From Epiperipatus broadwayi (taxonomy: Eukaryota; Onychophora; Udeonychophora; Euonychophora; Peripatidae), in NCBI GenBank assembly GCA_028023455.1, contig JAQFVV010006215.1:8947950-9011949 (forward strand): a stretch of DNA of 64,000 bases, written 5' to 3'. Position numbers and translations under genes: made by a program. Each line of letters opens with the position of its first letter. Position 1 is the stretch's first letter. The notes beneath the pieces were generated by a model. That model worked only from the letters and a program-made list of their open reading frames with translations. It was not told the origin of the DNA and did no database searches. Below, piece by piece: positions 1-12,926 of this stretch.

Positions 1-2417
1 GAAATAATATTTGTTTTAAAAATAGTTAAACTACATGTAACTAGCGAGTAGAAGAATTAACCAATGTTAAAGCACAATTTGGAATAAATTAACAAAACAC
101 AGACAATGTTTTTAAGAAGAAAGAAATCAAGAGGAAAACTGGATACAGGAAAAAAATAATAATAAAATGGGAGAACAAGTAACTTGGTTTGTCTCTAAAA
201 ATTTGCTTAAATTTTTAAAATTGTATTATTTTAAAAAACAAATAATTAATTATGATTTACTTAAGAATTTAAAACTGTATGTTATAAGATTTTTCACTAA
301 CATGAAAGGATAAAACAAAGTTAAATCTTTGCTGATGAACTCGACAATTTAATAATTTTACCAAAATATTTTTGAAAAAAAATATTGGAAGAATAGAAAG
401 AAAAAGTTGTACATTTATGCCAAAATGTTGTCAAGTAATACCTGAATTTAAGGAAAACACTATATTATGTTAATACATAATTTGATTAATAAGCAAGATA
501 AAATATTTATATATTTTGACTATAATATGTTATGCAAGATTAAATTGAAATCGATGGATGAATAACAAAAAAATTATTCATGACAGAGTTAAATGTACAT
601 TTTTAAAGATAATTAAAACTAAAGTAGAAATTAATAATAATGGAAATATTTACATCTGGAAAAGTGTATATTTAGTATGACAATAGAACATATAAAAGGG
701 CATCTAAATGAAAATTTCCATAGTAGAAAAGATATCAACAGATCATTATTAATTTAGTATAACTTTCATGTATAATAATTTTATGATAAAAAACTTTATT
801 AACAAAATAAATATTTACAATTTGTACAAGTAATTAAACAAATGTTAAATTTAAATTACAGATTTATATACCAAAACCTGAAAAAATTGATATATTCCAT
901 GGTTAACATGAGAAGGTTCCAGGCTATTAAATAGTTATCTTCAACTCAAGGGGTTGTCCTAAAATTTTATTGATGAATTATATATATCATCAATGAAGGA
1001 TTAAAAGTTAGAAGAATATATGGATGTAATACACAACAAATGTAAAAGGAAAATATTAAATGAAGGTTATATTTCTATTTGTAATAAATCATAGCAGTCT
1101 GCTTGGAAAATGAAGAATTATTTATTAAAATTGTCAATGAAAAAAATAACCCCCCAAGAAATTATATAAGTTTATAATTTCCTTATGAAAACAAAAAGAG
1201 CATAATTGGGAGGAATGTTGATGCATAACTAGTCTGAATATTTGGAACGATTGGAATACTACTAAAAACTAAAGTCTTTTTTTAGATGAACTTATATTAT
1301 TAAAAAAAAGAAGCATGTGACATAATATTTGTACATAGTTTAATTTCATACTTTAAAATAACTGTTATCAATATGGGGGGGGGGGATAAGTCAATAGATA
1401 AATAAATTAATAATTGATTTAATTTGTTTATCTATGCAATTAATTGTTTAAAATTTTTATTTTATTAAATATTATTATATAATTAAAATAAATGGATGTG
1501 AACAGTCAGCTGCTGTAATATGCCCATAAAAATAGTTACATCTATGTATTATAAAAAGAAGGGTCATGTCTGTGTTAGAATATAGTATTGAAAATGATAA
1601 ATAATGATATTCAAATTTTGATCTTATGTTTAACTATTAATAATTTAGTATAATTGTAATAGTGTCATAACTAATTCTAATTTATAATTATTTATAGGCT
1701 ATAATTTGTAAGAAATATATGAAACAGGTATAAATTGGAAATAGGAAGTTAATACCTGAGCTATTAGATAAAATGAAGATAATGGTTTTTATTTTAGGAT
1801 GCACCAAAGAGTAGTCTATCAACATCTAGCTTAATATCATAAATTGTAAATGGAAATTAGTCCAGGAAGAGATAAGTTGTTATGTTTGACAATGTATTGT
1901 ATGAAAGTTTCATTTATTGTACTTTATTATAGAGTTTGATACTAAGACCATAGGAAAATTGAGTATGATATCAGAAAACAAATTAATGATTCCATAGATA
2001 TTGTATTAATATCTTCTTAGTGCAAGGTAAAGAGTGAGATCAAATGGTGAATATCATAAAATATAAACACAAATAAATATGTAATATTTTATAATATTAT
2101 AATGAGATTATTTTAGTTAAAAAATAAAACAATTCATATTTTAAATCTTCTTATATTTTGCAGCATAACCTATAAGAGAATAATGAATGTAAATCAAACC
2201 CATAAATTGAGATTGATTATTTAATAAATACATATGATTTTGTGACTTAAAAAATAAAGTTAAATATCACAACAACAAGTATTGTATGAGCAGGGAGTTT
2301 TATTTTATTTTAAATATCTCATTGTAATTAAGGGGGATAGAAATGTCCAACTGTTTATATATGTTATTATATTATATTGTTATATAATGTTATTAATATT
2401 GTTATTTAGTAAGTTAC
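1..2417. other. AT-rich stretch without recognisable gene
   Basis: All frames are closed by frequent stops and no protein motif is visible. The only simple feature is a run of about a dozen G at roughly 1375-1386. No tRNA-like or repeat family member was recognised. Confidence 0.7.
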
Positions 2418-2707
2418 TTAGTAGTGTAAAAATTGAAATACCAGGTACTCTTAAACCTGGAGCCTAATTGTAAATATAGGGGATTTAAACTCAGATTTTC
2501 AAGCCACTTCACTATCCATACTATCTCATACTACTGATACACATGACCACACACATGCAGAAAAGATAAATAATCACCAATATAATATTATGTGCTAAAC
2601 CAGCATTCATCAGTTGGTCCAAATTACCATCTCCCATACATATATATAATCAATGTGAAGTGGCTTGAAAATCTGAGTTCAAATCCCCTATATTTAGTAG
2701 TGTAAAA
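2418..2707 (-). mobile_element. SINE-like hammerhead repeat with 14-bp target-site duplication
   Basis: A segment of about 262 bp is flanked by the exact direct repeat TTAGTAGTGTAAAA (2418-2431 and 2694-2707), which looks like a target-site duplication of the length made by target-primed reverse transcription. Inside it, 42-bp inverted arms (2471-2512 and 2655-2696, one mismatch) enclose a degenerate hammerhead motif read on the minus strand. The arm contains GAGTTCAAATCC, resembling a Pol III box B. The 3' side on the minus strand carries a small hairpin (CCAGGTTT...ACCTGG). That the element was retrotransposed is inference; the repeats and arms are seen directly. Confidence 0.65.
2572..2625 (-). 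ncRNA. Degenerate hammerhead ribozyme motif
   Basis: On the minus strand CCAACTGATGA is followed by an ATGCTGG...TTAGCAC stem II, but the second core is ATAA-like where GAAA is expected, so this copy should be inactive. It aligns along its length with the better copies at 23.4, 32.0 and 63.1 kb. Confidence 0.55.
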
Positions 2708-3219
2708 TAATTGTTAAAAAATCTTGTAAATAATATTATTAAAGTTAATGTTTTAAAAGTTAAACTAAGTATCTAGAGTTGCATTTCTTTTGTTGGGATC
2801 ATCATCACTACACCATCACCAGAGAGTATGAATTGTAATATACACAATAACCAAAACATACAGTTTGAGATTTTAAGGCAAAATTTATTCAGTATAAGAT
2901 ATTGTATAACAGTTATCTGGAAAAAATATTTCTTAAAGGGGATCTTAAATTATTGCTAACTTCCTTGATCACATAAGTCATTGTTAAAATAAATTGCAAA
3001 TTTATTAAAGTATGTTTATTCATAGGAAATCAAAGTATGAATTACTTATTATTTAAAGTTATAAATTATCATTTAGATAACAATAGTTATTTATTATTAA
3101 GTATTAGAGAATATGAATATAAAATAGTAGTATAAAAAAATATAAAAGCATAACTTTAGAAGAACCCAAACAATATATAATAAAGCAAGAAAACTAGACA
3201 GAGATAGATAAACTTAAAA
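2708..3219. other. AT-rich spacer
   Basis: No open frame or recognised repeat is seen. It separates the hammerhead insertion from the downstream LINE fragment. Confidence 0.5.
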
Positions 3220-5210
3220 TGTACATAACAATGGCAAATGACAAAATAGCAGCCACGATTTACAAAATGTTAAGTTACACATTAATACATGCGATGTGGC
3301 AATATTTCAGTCAAATGTGTAATGAAAGAATAAACTGGCCATACATGAATAATAGAGTGGTGTTTAGTCTAAAAAAAGACAAACTGATATAGATACCTAA
3401 AATAGAAAAAATGAGGCATATATCAATATAGGATATAGACTCTAAAATTCTGGCAAGAATACTACTAAAGAGATTGCACAAGTTGAAAAGCTCCAAGATC
3501 TCAACAGCCCATCATGCAATAAAAAGAAAAAGAGCAGTTAATGCAGTTATCAGGATCCAAGAAGCAATAAAATATGCAAAAGAACAAAAACTAACTCAAT
3601 ATTATGCCATCAAAGTTGATTTTAAGTCAGCCTTTGAGCTAGTTAATTGGTCATACTTAATAAATGCAATAAATAAATTAGCACCTGAACACAGATACAC
3701 AGTAAGTGCAATTAAAAATTACTTAAGTAATGGCAGAATATCCTTAAAAAAATATGAGAAAATCTAACCCCTTTATTCCCAAAAAGGGAATCCCACAAGG
3801 ATCACCACTAGCAGCTCTTGTTTGCAATCTATTTGGACCCAATGATTAAAGAAATACAAAACAAAGTTCCAGGCATATATCTACCACACTTGAGTGCAAA
3901 AATTCAAACAATTACATTCATTGATGACATGATAATTATATTCCAAGATATCTACAACATGCAAATACTTATAGACATAAGTGAAAAGTTTCAAAAACAA
4001 ACAGGATCAATAATACAGCCATCCAAATAAACTACATGGTAATTAGCAACTGGAAAAAAAATTCCCAGTGATTTCCAGGCAAATACATCAATGTTCCTAG
4101 GAATGCCTTTATATCAATCTAAAATGAACAGATTTCTAAACAAGCTAATCTTTCACAAAATAGTCAAAAAAATAAATAACCTTTCACTCATAAAATTATA
4201 TAAAGTGACTAGAGTCAATTATTTAATGGAATAACCACAGGAATATTAAGTTACTATGGCACTTGGATAAACCTATACAACAACACAGTAAATGAAATAA
4301 ACAGAATAGCAAAAAAGTTCATTTGTGGAAGGACAACCAAAATAATATCAATGGCAATGTTACAATTACCAATTAATAAAGGAGGACTCAATGTAATAAA
4401 TCTAAAAAATATGTGTCATTTATTAAAGAAAAAAACCTAATAAATATAATAAAGAGTAAGACTTTCAACCCACCAGAATGTGATATAAAATTGTATAAAA
4501 AGATGGAAAAATAAACAAGATTCTTTGTGGTCGATTTACTTATAGCATATAAAGACTTACAAGATGAGCTAAATATATCTAATTTAGAAGGGCTGGAATA
4601 CAATGTCCTTAAAAAAAGTAACAATTATCAGGAACAATCATGGCCAAACATATCCATATGTAAAGTTCTAGGAACCTTTCAGTCAATCTATACACCCCAA
4701 AAATACATAAAAACCATCTATAAATTGATGAATGGGATATATCCCACGACAACATTTTTAAATAAAAAAAACTACATATGAATCTAGAGCCAAGGTGTTC
4801 AACCTGCATGGACAGTGAAGAGACAATCGTACACCTGGTCGAAGAGTGTAGAGCATTTAAACAAATAAGGATAAAAGTATTCAAAACTCCAATCATTACT
4901 CTAAAAGATATGATTAACAAACACATCAAGAGATTGGATCCACACAATGCTATGGTACTTATCCACACAATTAAAACAATATGGGAAATAAAATGTTCAC
5001 TAATATTTGATAATAAAAAATAAGATTGAATAAAAAAACTTGATAAAGGATGGGATAAATACTTCAACCAATGCTTAAAATACTTACCAAGAAAAAAAAA
5101 AAGATCAAAATCTGGGGTGGAGCAGTACCTACAGCATGCGAAATATGGAAATTATGAAAAAAGATATGCATTAAACAAAGGCATAATAGCAATCAACCAA
5201 AGATAACATT
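3220..5210 (+). pseudogene. 5'-truncated non-LTR retrotransposon (LINE) reverse transcriptase, decayed
   Basis: This is the C-terminal two thirds of a LINE ORF2 in several frames. At about 3600-3660 the translation gives YYAIKVDFKSAFELVNW, the RT motif that holds the first catalytic aspartate. About 3774-3835 gives KKGIPQGSPLAAL, the conserved PQGSP block, followed by a frameshift near 3823. At 3918-3940 FIDDM replaces the usual YxDD box. A C-terminal zinc-knuckle-like motif (CSTC...H...C) lies at about 4797-4850, as in Jockey/I-group LINEs. There is no endonuclease domain upstream, so the copy is 5' truncated. Stops and frameshifts rule out function. The overall layout resembles the LINE at 7.7-12.9 kb, but the C-terminal ends differ, so it is probably a different family of the same group. 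Confidence 0.85.
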
Positions 5211-6166
5211 AAGACAGATCAGTAAGAAACTAAGTGCGATACCTACTTACTATCATCTACTTATTAAGATAAATATAAATACATAAATATAAGGACATAT
5301 ATTTTATTAATGTAGCGTATAAATCGTAAGTAATCAAAAACAAAAAGAGATTAAAAAAAACAGTAAATACTTTTACATGTATCTACTTTAAGTTGAAATT
5401 TTCAATAATATTATTGGTATCTATTATTTCTGTTATTAATGTATTTCAGTTTTCATTTTTGTATAATATATGCATTATTTATTTACACTAAAGATTTCAA
5501 TACATTTAACATAATACACTACTAAGAAATAAAAAAGATTGCATTAATTAGAAGTTCCCTAGGGTTTGTAATGGTTTTATGCCATTAATACTAGAAAAAG
5601 TTGTTAGATGTAATCACTTTTAAAACATTATATTAGCTCTTTAAATTTATAATAATATAATGAACTCACAGATTTGTTTTTAAATAATCTGATGAAGATA
5701 ATTTTAATGTTAATACAATCAAATAAACCTGACAATTTAAACAGTAATAGTTTTAAAAATAATTTTTTGATGGAACAAAAGATTGACTGAAAAATGGTAT
5801 TAGGAGAATTAACTCTTAAATAGAAAGAAAATCTATTTAAAGTGCTATTAATTTAATTGTATGAAACTTCTTCATATTATTTTTTCAAATTAATAATTAA
5901 TATTTATTTATCTTCTCATAGAAGAATATTTAATATCATTTAAAATGTTTATTAAATGATTGTTACTTTTGTAATGCCTTTTAAATAACTATTTATTTTT
6001 TTTAATCATATTTACTTCTTAGTTTTAATTACTATTTTAAAATATTTTAAATAAAGGAATTTATTAGCTTTAAATTTATTTCAGACACGCAAAATGTTTA
6101 TATATATATATAGCTTAATTTCAGTGAAAAATGTGTGTGTGTGTGTTTTTTTTTCATATGTCAAAT
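5211..6166. other. AT-rich spacer with short (TA)n and (TG)n runs
   Basis: No coding signal is seen. Short TA and TG dinucleotide runs lie at about 6100-6148, just before the tRNA-like gene. Confidence 0.6.
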
Positions 6167-6237
6167 GCGTTGACCGGGAAGCGAATCCGGGACAGCTGCT
6201 TGGAAGGCAGCTATGCTAACCACTAAGCCACCAACGC
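6167..6237 (-). tRNA. tRNA-Gly(UCC)-like gene, probably degenerate
   Basis: The minus strand folds as a 71-nt tRNA. The acceptor stem is GCGTTGG with TCAACGC (one G-U pair). The D arm contains a consensus box A (TGGCTTAGTGG). The anticodon loop CTTCCAA gives anticodon UCC. The T arm is imperfect: CCGGA pairs with CCCGG, leaving an A-C mismatch where the near-invariant G-C pair closes the loop. Box B reads GATTCGCTTCC against the usual GGTTCGANTCC. A real but mutated tRNA gene, a tRNA pseudogene or the head of a SINE are all possible; no SINE body is recognised next to it. Confidence 0.75.
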
Positions 6238-6434
6238 TTGACGAGAAATGTGTTTTGTCAAGGTAAAATATGTTTATTAATTTCGATTTTTGTCTTATAT
6301 TTGATTAATTCATTAATAAGGTTACGTATTACAAACGGTTTAAACAAAATCTATTTCTAATATATAATTATTTAAATATTTTTATTTCTTTTATTCATAT
6401 TAAAATAAATCAATAGTTATTATTATCATTTTTA

Positions 6435-6790
6435 ACCATTATTCAGTCTATTGCAAGAGTTGGGCTCTCCAAATTTATTCCAGTTTCCCCAATCCAAATT
6501 TTTTTTCTCCATATCACATCAACAATTTTTCTTATTCATCTACCCATCTCATGTGCGATCTTTCTTTAGGTCTTTTACAATCTCTTAGAATACTTTTTAA
6601 AATATTAACTATCCATATATTAACATCTTTTTTAATAATATATTTAGCCCAGTTCTATTTCAGTTTTTTAATTTTTTCAAATACATTATTCTAACAGGCA
6701 AATATTTTGCTCCCCTTCCCTCAACATATTTTTTTTCATATTTTGTTGATATCACAGTAAACATTGTACCTCGGTTTTATTTAAATAGAT
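6435..6790 (-). pseudogene. 3' end of an RTE-type LINE
   Basis: Read on the minus strand, the sequence gives a decayed C-terminus with RDCKRPKERSHMRWVDE. The corresponding part of the RTE LINE at 27.4 kb reads RDCKRPRNRQHV followed by RWMDE. The preceding KKLKWNWA block matches its KRLKWSCAGH block. The copy is 5' truncated near 6.79 kb and retains only the region after the RT domain. Several stops and frameshifts are present. Confidence 0.7.
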
Positions 6791-6826
6791 TTATAATGTT
6801 CAATTTGGTATTAAGTACGAATGTTC

Positions 6827-6980
6827 TGGATAGAGATTTTAAATATTTTCTCATACCGCACTTATCCATTAAGAGTTTGTTTAAGCTATTGGTACGCTCT
6901 CTGTATTACATTTTTGTAAATACAAGCATAATGAAAGTAATGTCACGTTATATATGACTTGCTTTTTTGATTACTAAAGT
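6827..6980 (+). repeat. 5'-truncated copy of the foldback/tail element family
   Basis: The sequence matches the right arm and the tail of the complete copy at 56.7-57.4 kb, including GATTTTAAATATTTTCTC, the block ending in ATTAAGAG, and a tail running through TGTAAATACAAGC to ACTTGC and TTGATTACTA. Only the 3' half is present, as expected of 5' truncation in a retrotransposed element. Confidence 0.65.
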
Positions 6981-7452
6981 CTATTTTGTAGATTTCATGA
7001 ATTTACATAACTGAATATACAATGCAACTCATTTTTAAATAATTTGCATTTGTAAATTATTAATTAATTAAACACCATATAAACACATAATCCCTTTATT
7101 TTATTTATATCTCTATATTAATAGAAATTAATGTTTAATGAAAAATCAACTAACTTTGTAGGATATGTGTTCTAACTATCAAATCTGACATTATAAGCTG
7201 CTCAGGAGACCACCTGATAATTCGTGTCAAACATATAATCTCAATTTCTATTTAACTGGAATTGCAAAACTCAATTACATATTAATGTTTGAACATGAAT
7301 TTTACTGCCAATTTTACAATTAATAATTCAACAATTTAATTTTATCATTAAAATACTATTTATTATTTATTCTGAATCAATAAATTGGTCATTTGTTAGA
7401 AATTCAAGTTTATGAAATAAGGACATTTAAAAATATCATATTTGAACTTTCC

Positions 7453-7453
7453 A

Positions 7454-7526
<73 letters not shown>
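7453..7526. repeat. (AAT)n microsatellite with LINE/SINE 3' remnant
   Basis: An uninterrupted AAT tract of about 25 units. On the minus strand it follows a unique segment (7527-7620) ending in GCGGGATTTTTTATT, which looks like the 3' end of a LINE or SINE that terminates in (ATT)n. The open frame in the isoleucine/leucine run is only the repeat read through. Confidence 0.8.
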
Positions 7527-7528
<2 letters not shown>

Positions 7529-7744
7529 TCCCGCAGCAAATCTCTGCTGAGGTAAGAAGCAATCTTTAAGCTCTCCAATGTAAGTATTTATATATTTCTT
7601 TTGTTTCAACTTGTTATTCACAAAACAAATGGAATACAGAACAAATCAAATCAAATAATAGATTAAGAGTACTTTTTAAATATCAGTGTGTATTCATATC
7701 TTTTTTATTAAAAAAAAAACTGACTTGAGTCAGAATAATAAATC

Positions 7745-9269
7745 ATGGCTACTGCCCAGTCAAGCATGAGCGACTTAAGCACCAATACAAAATTAACAAC
7801 ATCATTAGTTTCAACATCGCCTATTTTGTATGCAAAAATACTTAAAAGCAACAGCAATATTACAGCACCAACCCAAATACCGTGTTTCCGAAGAACAAAT
7901 ACAAATGATATAAAAAATCTAGATCTACATACTCAAGAGGAACATCAACCTCCACCTGCAATCTGGACAAAAGAAACGCTTGAAAATGTGATGGACCGTT
8001 TCAATGATACGGTGACTCGTATGCTGTTTGAAACTTTTTGCAGGTTTTTTTCACCAACATCGCTAGTACTCGCAGTAACAGATAATCAATGCTTATTATA
8101 TCATTTCCCAAAAGCTATATTATATGAAGCAATTACGCAAAATGCTCTATGGTAAACAATCTCTTGTATTGCAGACCATCCAAATTTGCAATATATAACC
8201 ATTGATTTTTATACTCAGCAGCAAAAAGAATGTTTTCAATCCACTATTTTAGCACTCGATAATTACGCACTCGTAATTATAGATGAAAACCGGAAAAATA
8301 TTATTACTGGAGTGCTAAAAAATACTTATCTTAAATATAACTTACAAGATTTTCAAAAAATGATAAACCTGTTTGAAAAAGTAATTGCCCTACAGCCAAT
8401 TTATTTAAAAGACACACCTATACTGATATGTAGTAATCGTTTTGAATTTAAAATAAAACTCCATAAAAATGTAGATGCTGCCACGATCCCAACACAAATT
8501 ACAGATCAAGAAGCAACACTCTCTCTTCATATAAGAGGTTTAAAGCCACTTTGTTTTGGCTGTGGACAGAGAGGCCACCTAGCAACTTAATGTGATAACA
8601 CAAAAGGCAATCACTATGAACAAACCAAAATACTCTCCCCCAGAACAATCCACTGATGATGAAAATAAAATTCCTAATAACACTACATCCATTGACAACC
8701 CAATAATAGAAACCAAAAAAAAACAGGTTCAAACACCCACAAACAAAAATGATAATGGAGCAGAATTGTCAATCCCAAAGACTAACCAAAAAAATAATAA
8801 CACAAAAACTAACATAGACACCCAAGGTTCAAATGAAACACAAAATGAAGTAAGTACATTACAGGATCAGCATCTCAATAAAACAAAAGGTGTACCAAGT
8901 AAAAATCAACAAACAGAAAATAAACACACACAGCTATATAATGAAAATATAAATCAAGATAATATAAGTACACCATTAATAAAACAAACCACAATAATAA
9001 ACAAAACTGCATCAAACATAATGGATGCAATAGAACCCCCTCTTCCACCCATTCAAGAGAATACACCAGAGGGGAAAAGAAAGCCAGGTAGACCACCTAA
9101 AAACATGAATCCAAAAAGACAAAAAAAAACAGACCAAAAGCACAACTCATCAGACATATACAACTTAGAAAATGATGAAATAGAAATGGATTTAAGCCAA
9201 CAACAAATGGACAACTGTTCAGATTCATCACAAATTGCCTGTATAGAGTCTGAACCAATATCAAATTAA
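7745..9269 (+). pseudogene. LINE ORF1 (gag-like nucleic-acid-binding protein), disrupted
   Basis: This is the first ORF of a two-ORF LINE. The frame from the ATG at 7745 (MATAQSS) runs to a stop at 8153-8155, resumes in the same frame and ends at 8590. Its C-terminus carries one zinc knuckle, CFGCGQRGH, with the last cysteine just past an in-frame stop (8588-8590). A different frame from 8592 to 9269 gives a hydrophilic, Asn/Gln/Thr-rich tail ending in a basic AT-hook-like motif (KRKPGRPPK, near residue 160 of that segment). The protein would bind element RNA and DNA in the RNP. At least one nonsense mutation and one frameshift are needed to explain the present state. ORF2 follows after about 135 bp. 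Confidence 0.85.
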
Positions 9270-9403
9270 AGAAAAACTGATAATAAACCCTACCAAGTTT
9301 TAAATATGTATCAGCATCCATCTACTGCAATATAAACAAAAATTTAGAATTAAAAATCAAAAAAAAAAAAAATCAATACTCTGTTATAAAATTATCCTGA
9401 AAC

Positions 9404-12400
9404 ATGAAGATAAAAATTGGATCACTCAACATTAGAGGCTTAAATGCCATCAAAAAACTTTTTGAACTCAAAAAATGGTTACATACAACACAACCACACA
9501 TACTAGGGCTATTGGAAACAAAAATATACAGCGGCTCTCAAATTGATCCTTCAAAATATTTAGTCAGCCAGGGGTTTTGTGCATGCTCAAGGCAATCATT
9601 ATCACCATCAGGTGGCACAGGTATAACAATATCCCACAACTGCCCTTTTGATTCTTTTAAAATTATATATATTGACTCTAATCTTATCATAATAACACTC
9701 CATCATAAAAATATCACACTTAACATAGTAGTTGTCTATATACCACCAGGCCCTGTCATCATCTCCAGAATAATAGCAACAATAAATTCAATGCTTACAG
9801 CAACACCAAATTTCATAATACTCCTGAGAGATTTCAACATGATCTACCAAACTTTTGTCACCAAATGGATCCATCAAATTACAATCCCACTTATGAGTGC
9901 TGAAGGTTTTCTCCCATCAAACTCAATATCTTTTAATAACAATAGATATAAGTCACTTATTGATTTGTGTTTCTACTCACCAATGTTACATCATTATTTT
10001 AATCTTGAACTCTGTCTATCTATAATCTCAGATCATGCTGCTTAGTTCATCACCCTCAACCTAACAAAAATACAGAATACAACAATAGCCCTTCAAAAGA
10101 CTATGTGAATACTTCTTCCAGCACAAACAACTGAATTCCTATATTCAGAAACATATATAATGCTCCAAAATCTTCAAAACATGTCACTCAATCCAGTACA
10201 AAAGTATATATCATTCACCAATATACTTTCTTTCAACATCAATCATATTACTTGCAATTCAACACCCCCCACCAGATTATTAGCATTGGCAGATGAACTA
10301 CATAAAAGAATAACCATTTGCAGACCAACTACAGATAATCAAACACAAATTAAAAAACTTACAGAAATGTACAACAATACATGCAACACACTAAAGCAAT
10401 ATGTAGCAATAAAAAAAAAATACCTTACACAACAACACACTTGCACCAGAGCATATATACGGTGGGCACTAGGATACCCATCCACAGTCAGAGTGCCTAT
10501 GGCACTTGAAATAGATGACTCTATAACAGCTGGACATAACATGATAAACCCAATATATCAACACTTTAAAAAAACTGCAAAAACAAAGAGTGTACATACC
10601 AAATGAAGACATATTTGGAGACCCTGAAACAGACGCACCAATAACAACAACTGACATTGTATTTCAACTTGCAACAATAACAAACACATGTCACCCAGGA
10701 CCACAAGGAATTTCAGAATTTGTGTTCAAACATCTTAGTCACTTCACAGCCAAATACCTGTGTGATCTAGCCAATTACATATCCCAAAAAATTTGCAACA
10801 TATAAAGTCTATATCCAATTGCAATGGTTCCATTTAACAAAAAACCAACAGCAATATCATCTTTATCTAATCTACGACCAATTTCAATGGGACCTTTAGG
10901 AATAAAAATTATTAAAAGAGTAATAAAGAAGAAAATAGAACAACACATACTCCCTGTGTTATCATCAGCACAATATGCCAAAAAAGGATCATCCATTAGC
11001 CAGGGTGCCTTAATGTACAAAACAATAATCGAAGTAGTAAAAAAAGAAAGAAATATGCACCAATTATAGTTCAACTAGACATTGAGGCAGCATTTGACTC
11101 AGTGCCTATAGCCAAATTATTAGATGTGCTGGAAAAAACAACAATACCTCCATCTCTACTATATATAATAGCCAATCTGCTACTCAGCCATAAAATTCAC
11201 ATCACATTGAACAGAAAAAATTCACCAGCCTTCAGACTGAGTCAATCCATCCCACAACAATCTCCCCTCAGTACCTTGCTCTTTACAATATATATAAATC
11301 CTCTATTAATAGAGATTCGGAAAAAAATAAAAGGCATTCAAATCTTAATCACTGCTTTAAATATATCATGCATAGCCTATATGGATGATATAACTATTTT
11401 CCTCCTCTCTAAAAAGAACCTCCCCATATTACAAGAGATAATCAAGAATTATACCTCAAATTTTAATTTAAAAATTAACACAAATAAAACTGCTGCATGG
11501 TCAATATACACAGGCAAGCACTGTACAGAGATGTTTAATGGTAAACCATCTGCTTTCCTTGGTTTCCCATTCTACCTTGGAACCAATGGAATGAGACAAA
11601 AAATTCAAAATAAATTAAAAAAAGATGCTGAAAAAATCACAGCCTCACTTGAAAAGTCATACCTGTCAATATATGCAAAGGTAGCACTATTTAATCAACT
11701 TGTAATCACAAAAATTACCTACTACACACCTATAATCAAATTTGCAAAAACATTCATATCTAAAATCTCATCAATCTGTAACAAACTAATATGGAAGAGA
11801 AAGACAGTGGCAATCTCTATAAAAAATCTGAGCAGACCACCACATAACAATGGACTTGGACTCCATACAATCAATGTTTTTTACACACAGAAATCAGTAA
11901 ATCTAATAACAGCAACCATAAAAAGATTTCCAGACCTGGAGTGTGTAATCAGTATAATACCCACAGACAGACCACCCTCTTCATATGGATATCTATCCAC
12001 CCTGATTGAAGAACTCAAGCCAATATACAACAAAATAACACTCAATAATGACAACAAGTATACATACTGGGACATTTATAATATACTATACCCAAACCAG
12101 ACACCTAATCTACATCCATCAATTCTTGAGATAGACAACAGGCAAATACTGCAACAATTCAGAAAATGGTCATTAGAACCAAAATTATTTGATTTTCTAC
12201 TTAAGCTTAATCTAAATGCTCTACTCACAACACATTTCCTTAGATTTCGTAGATTCTATACAAATATAGACCCCATGTGTGGGCTATGTCATAGAGAAGA
12301 AGAGACACAAGATTATTTTCTTCATTCCTGCAGAGCCCTAGAAACAATACGTTGCACAATGTTTACCACATACAGAAAGGCCATCATTTCAATTGATGAA

Positions 12401-12631
12401 ATAATAAATAAATTTAAAAAAGGCAACATCTCTGCTATTCGTGCAGCAACATATAGCCTTTATGCCTACTGGTGTACCAGATGCACTTTTGCACTTCCTA
12501 ATAACCCTCGACACCATCCAGCAACATTTTCAATAAAACTAGAACTGTTCAGAAAAAGAGACAGCATCCTAGCTCAACCAGATGTGTTTGCAGCCACATG
12601 GTCACACTTGAAACAAAGATCCAGTCTATAA
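9404..12631 (+). pseudogene. LINE ORF2: APE endonuclease and reverse transcriptase, disrupted
   Basis: The second ORF begins MKIKIGSLNIRGLN, the N-terminal motif of apurinic-like endonucleases. LGLLETKI and an SDH motif (ISDHAA, at about 10030) complete the domain, but the usual GDFN is RDFN. After stops and frameshifts at about 10045, 10600, 10805 and 11070 the RT follows: NLRPISMGPLGIK (about 10870), VQLDIEAAFDSVP (about 11070-11105), a PQQSPLSTLLF block and AYMDDITIF (about 11370-11400), which keeps both catalytic aspartates. A C-terminal CGLCHREEET...H...C knuckle lies at about 12280-12330. The organisation fits the Jockey/I group; the exact clade was not resolved. The RT core from 11102 to 12631 is still open for 509 codons. 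Confidence 0.9.
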
Positions 12632-12877
12632 AATATAAAGTCCAATATGATAGATGATGACATTTTCAACATCAGCATTTTTTCCAACTTCAAAAAGATG
12701 CAAGCATAAACTGAACTAAATAGAGGACCAAATTTAAAAACAAGAAAGAAAGTATGCAGAAATGATAAAGACTTTTATACTGAAAGTTGTAATCTGTTTT
12801 GCATTTGTAACAAATCAATATAGTACTAGATGTGACTCTGTAACTTTCTGGATTCAATAAAGTTTTGCTTTGAAACA

Positions 12878-12885
12878 TCATCATC

Positions 12886-12926
<41 letters not shown>

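Larger units (their letters stand above)
7690..12925 (+). mobile_element. Nearly full-length two-ORF LINE with (ATA)n tail
   Basis: The element contains a short 5' leader, ORF1, ORF2, a 3' UTR of about 250 bp with an AATAAAG signal near 12857, and a tail that starts CATCATCATC and becomes (ATA)n. Both ORFs are broken. The 5' limit is approximate, since no target-site duplication could be assigned. Confidence 0.8.

Noticed and set aside
310-360. CTGATGA near 330 as another hammerhead
   Set aside because: No stem II or GAAA follows; chance occurrence.
4609-5067. 152-codon minus-strand frame
   Set aside because: It is antisense to the LINE RT C-terminus; the plus-strand motifs explain the region.
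7396-7621. Minus-strand frames with long Leu or Ile runs
   Set aside because: They are the (AAT)n tract read through; no biological protein is implied.
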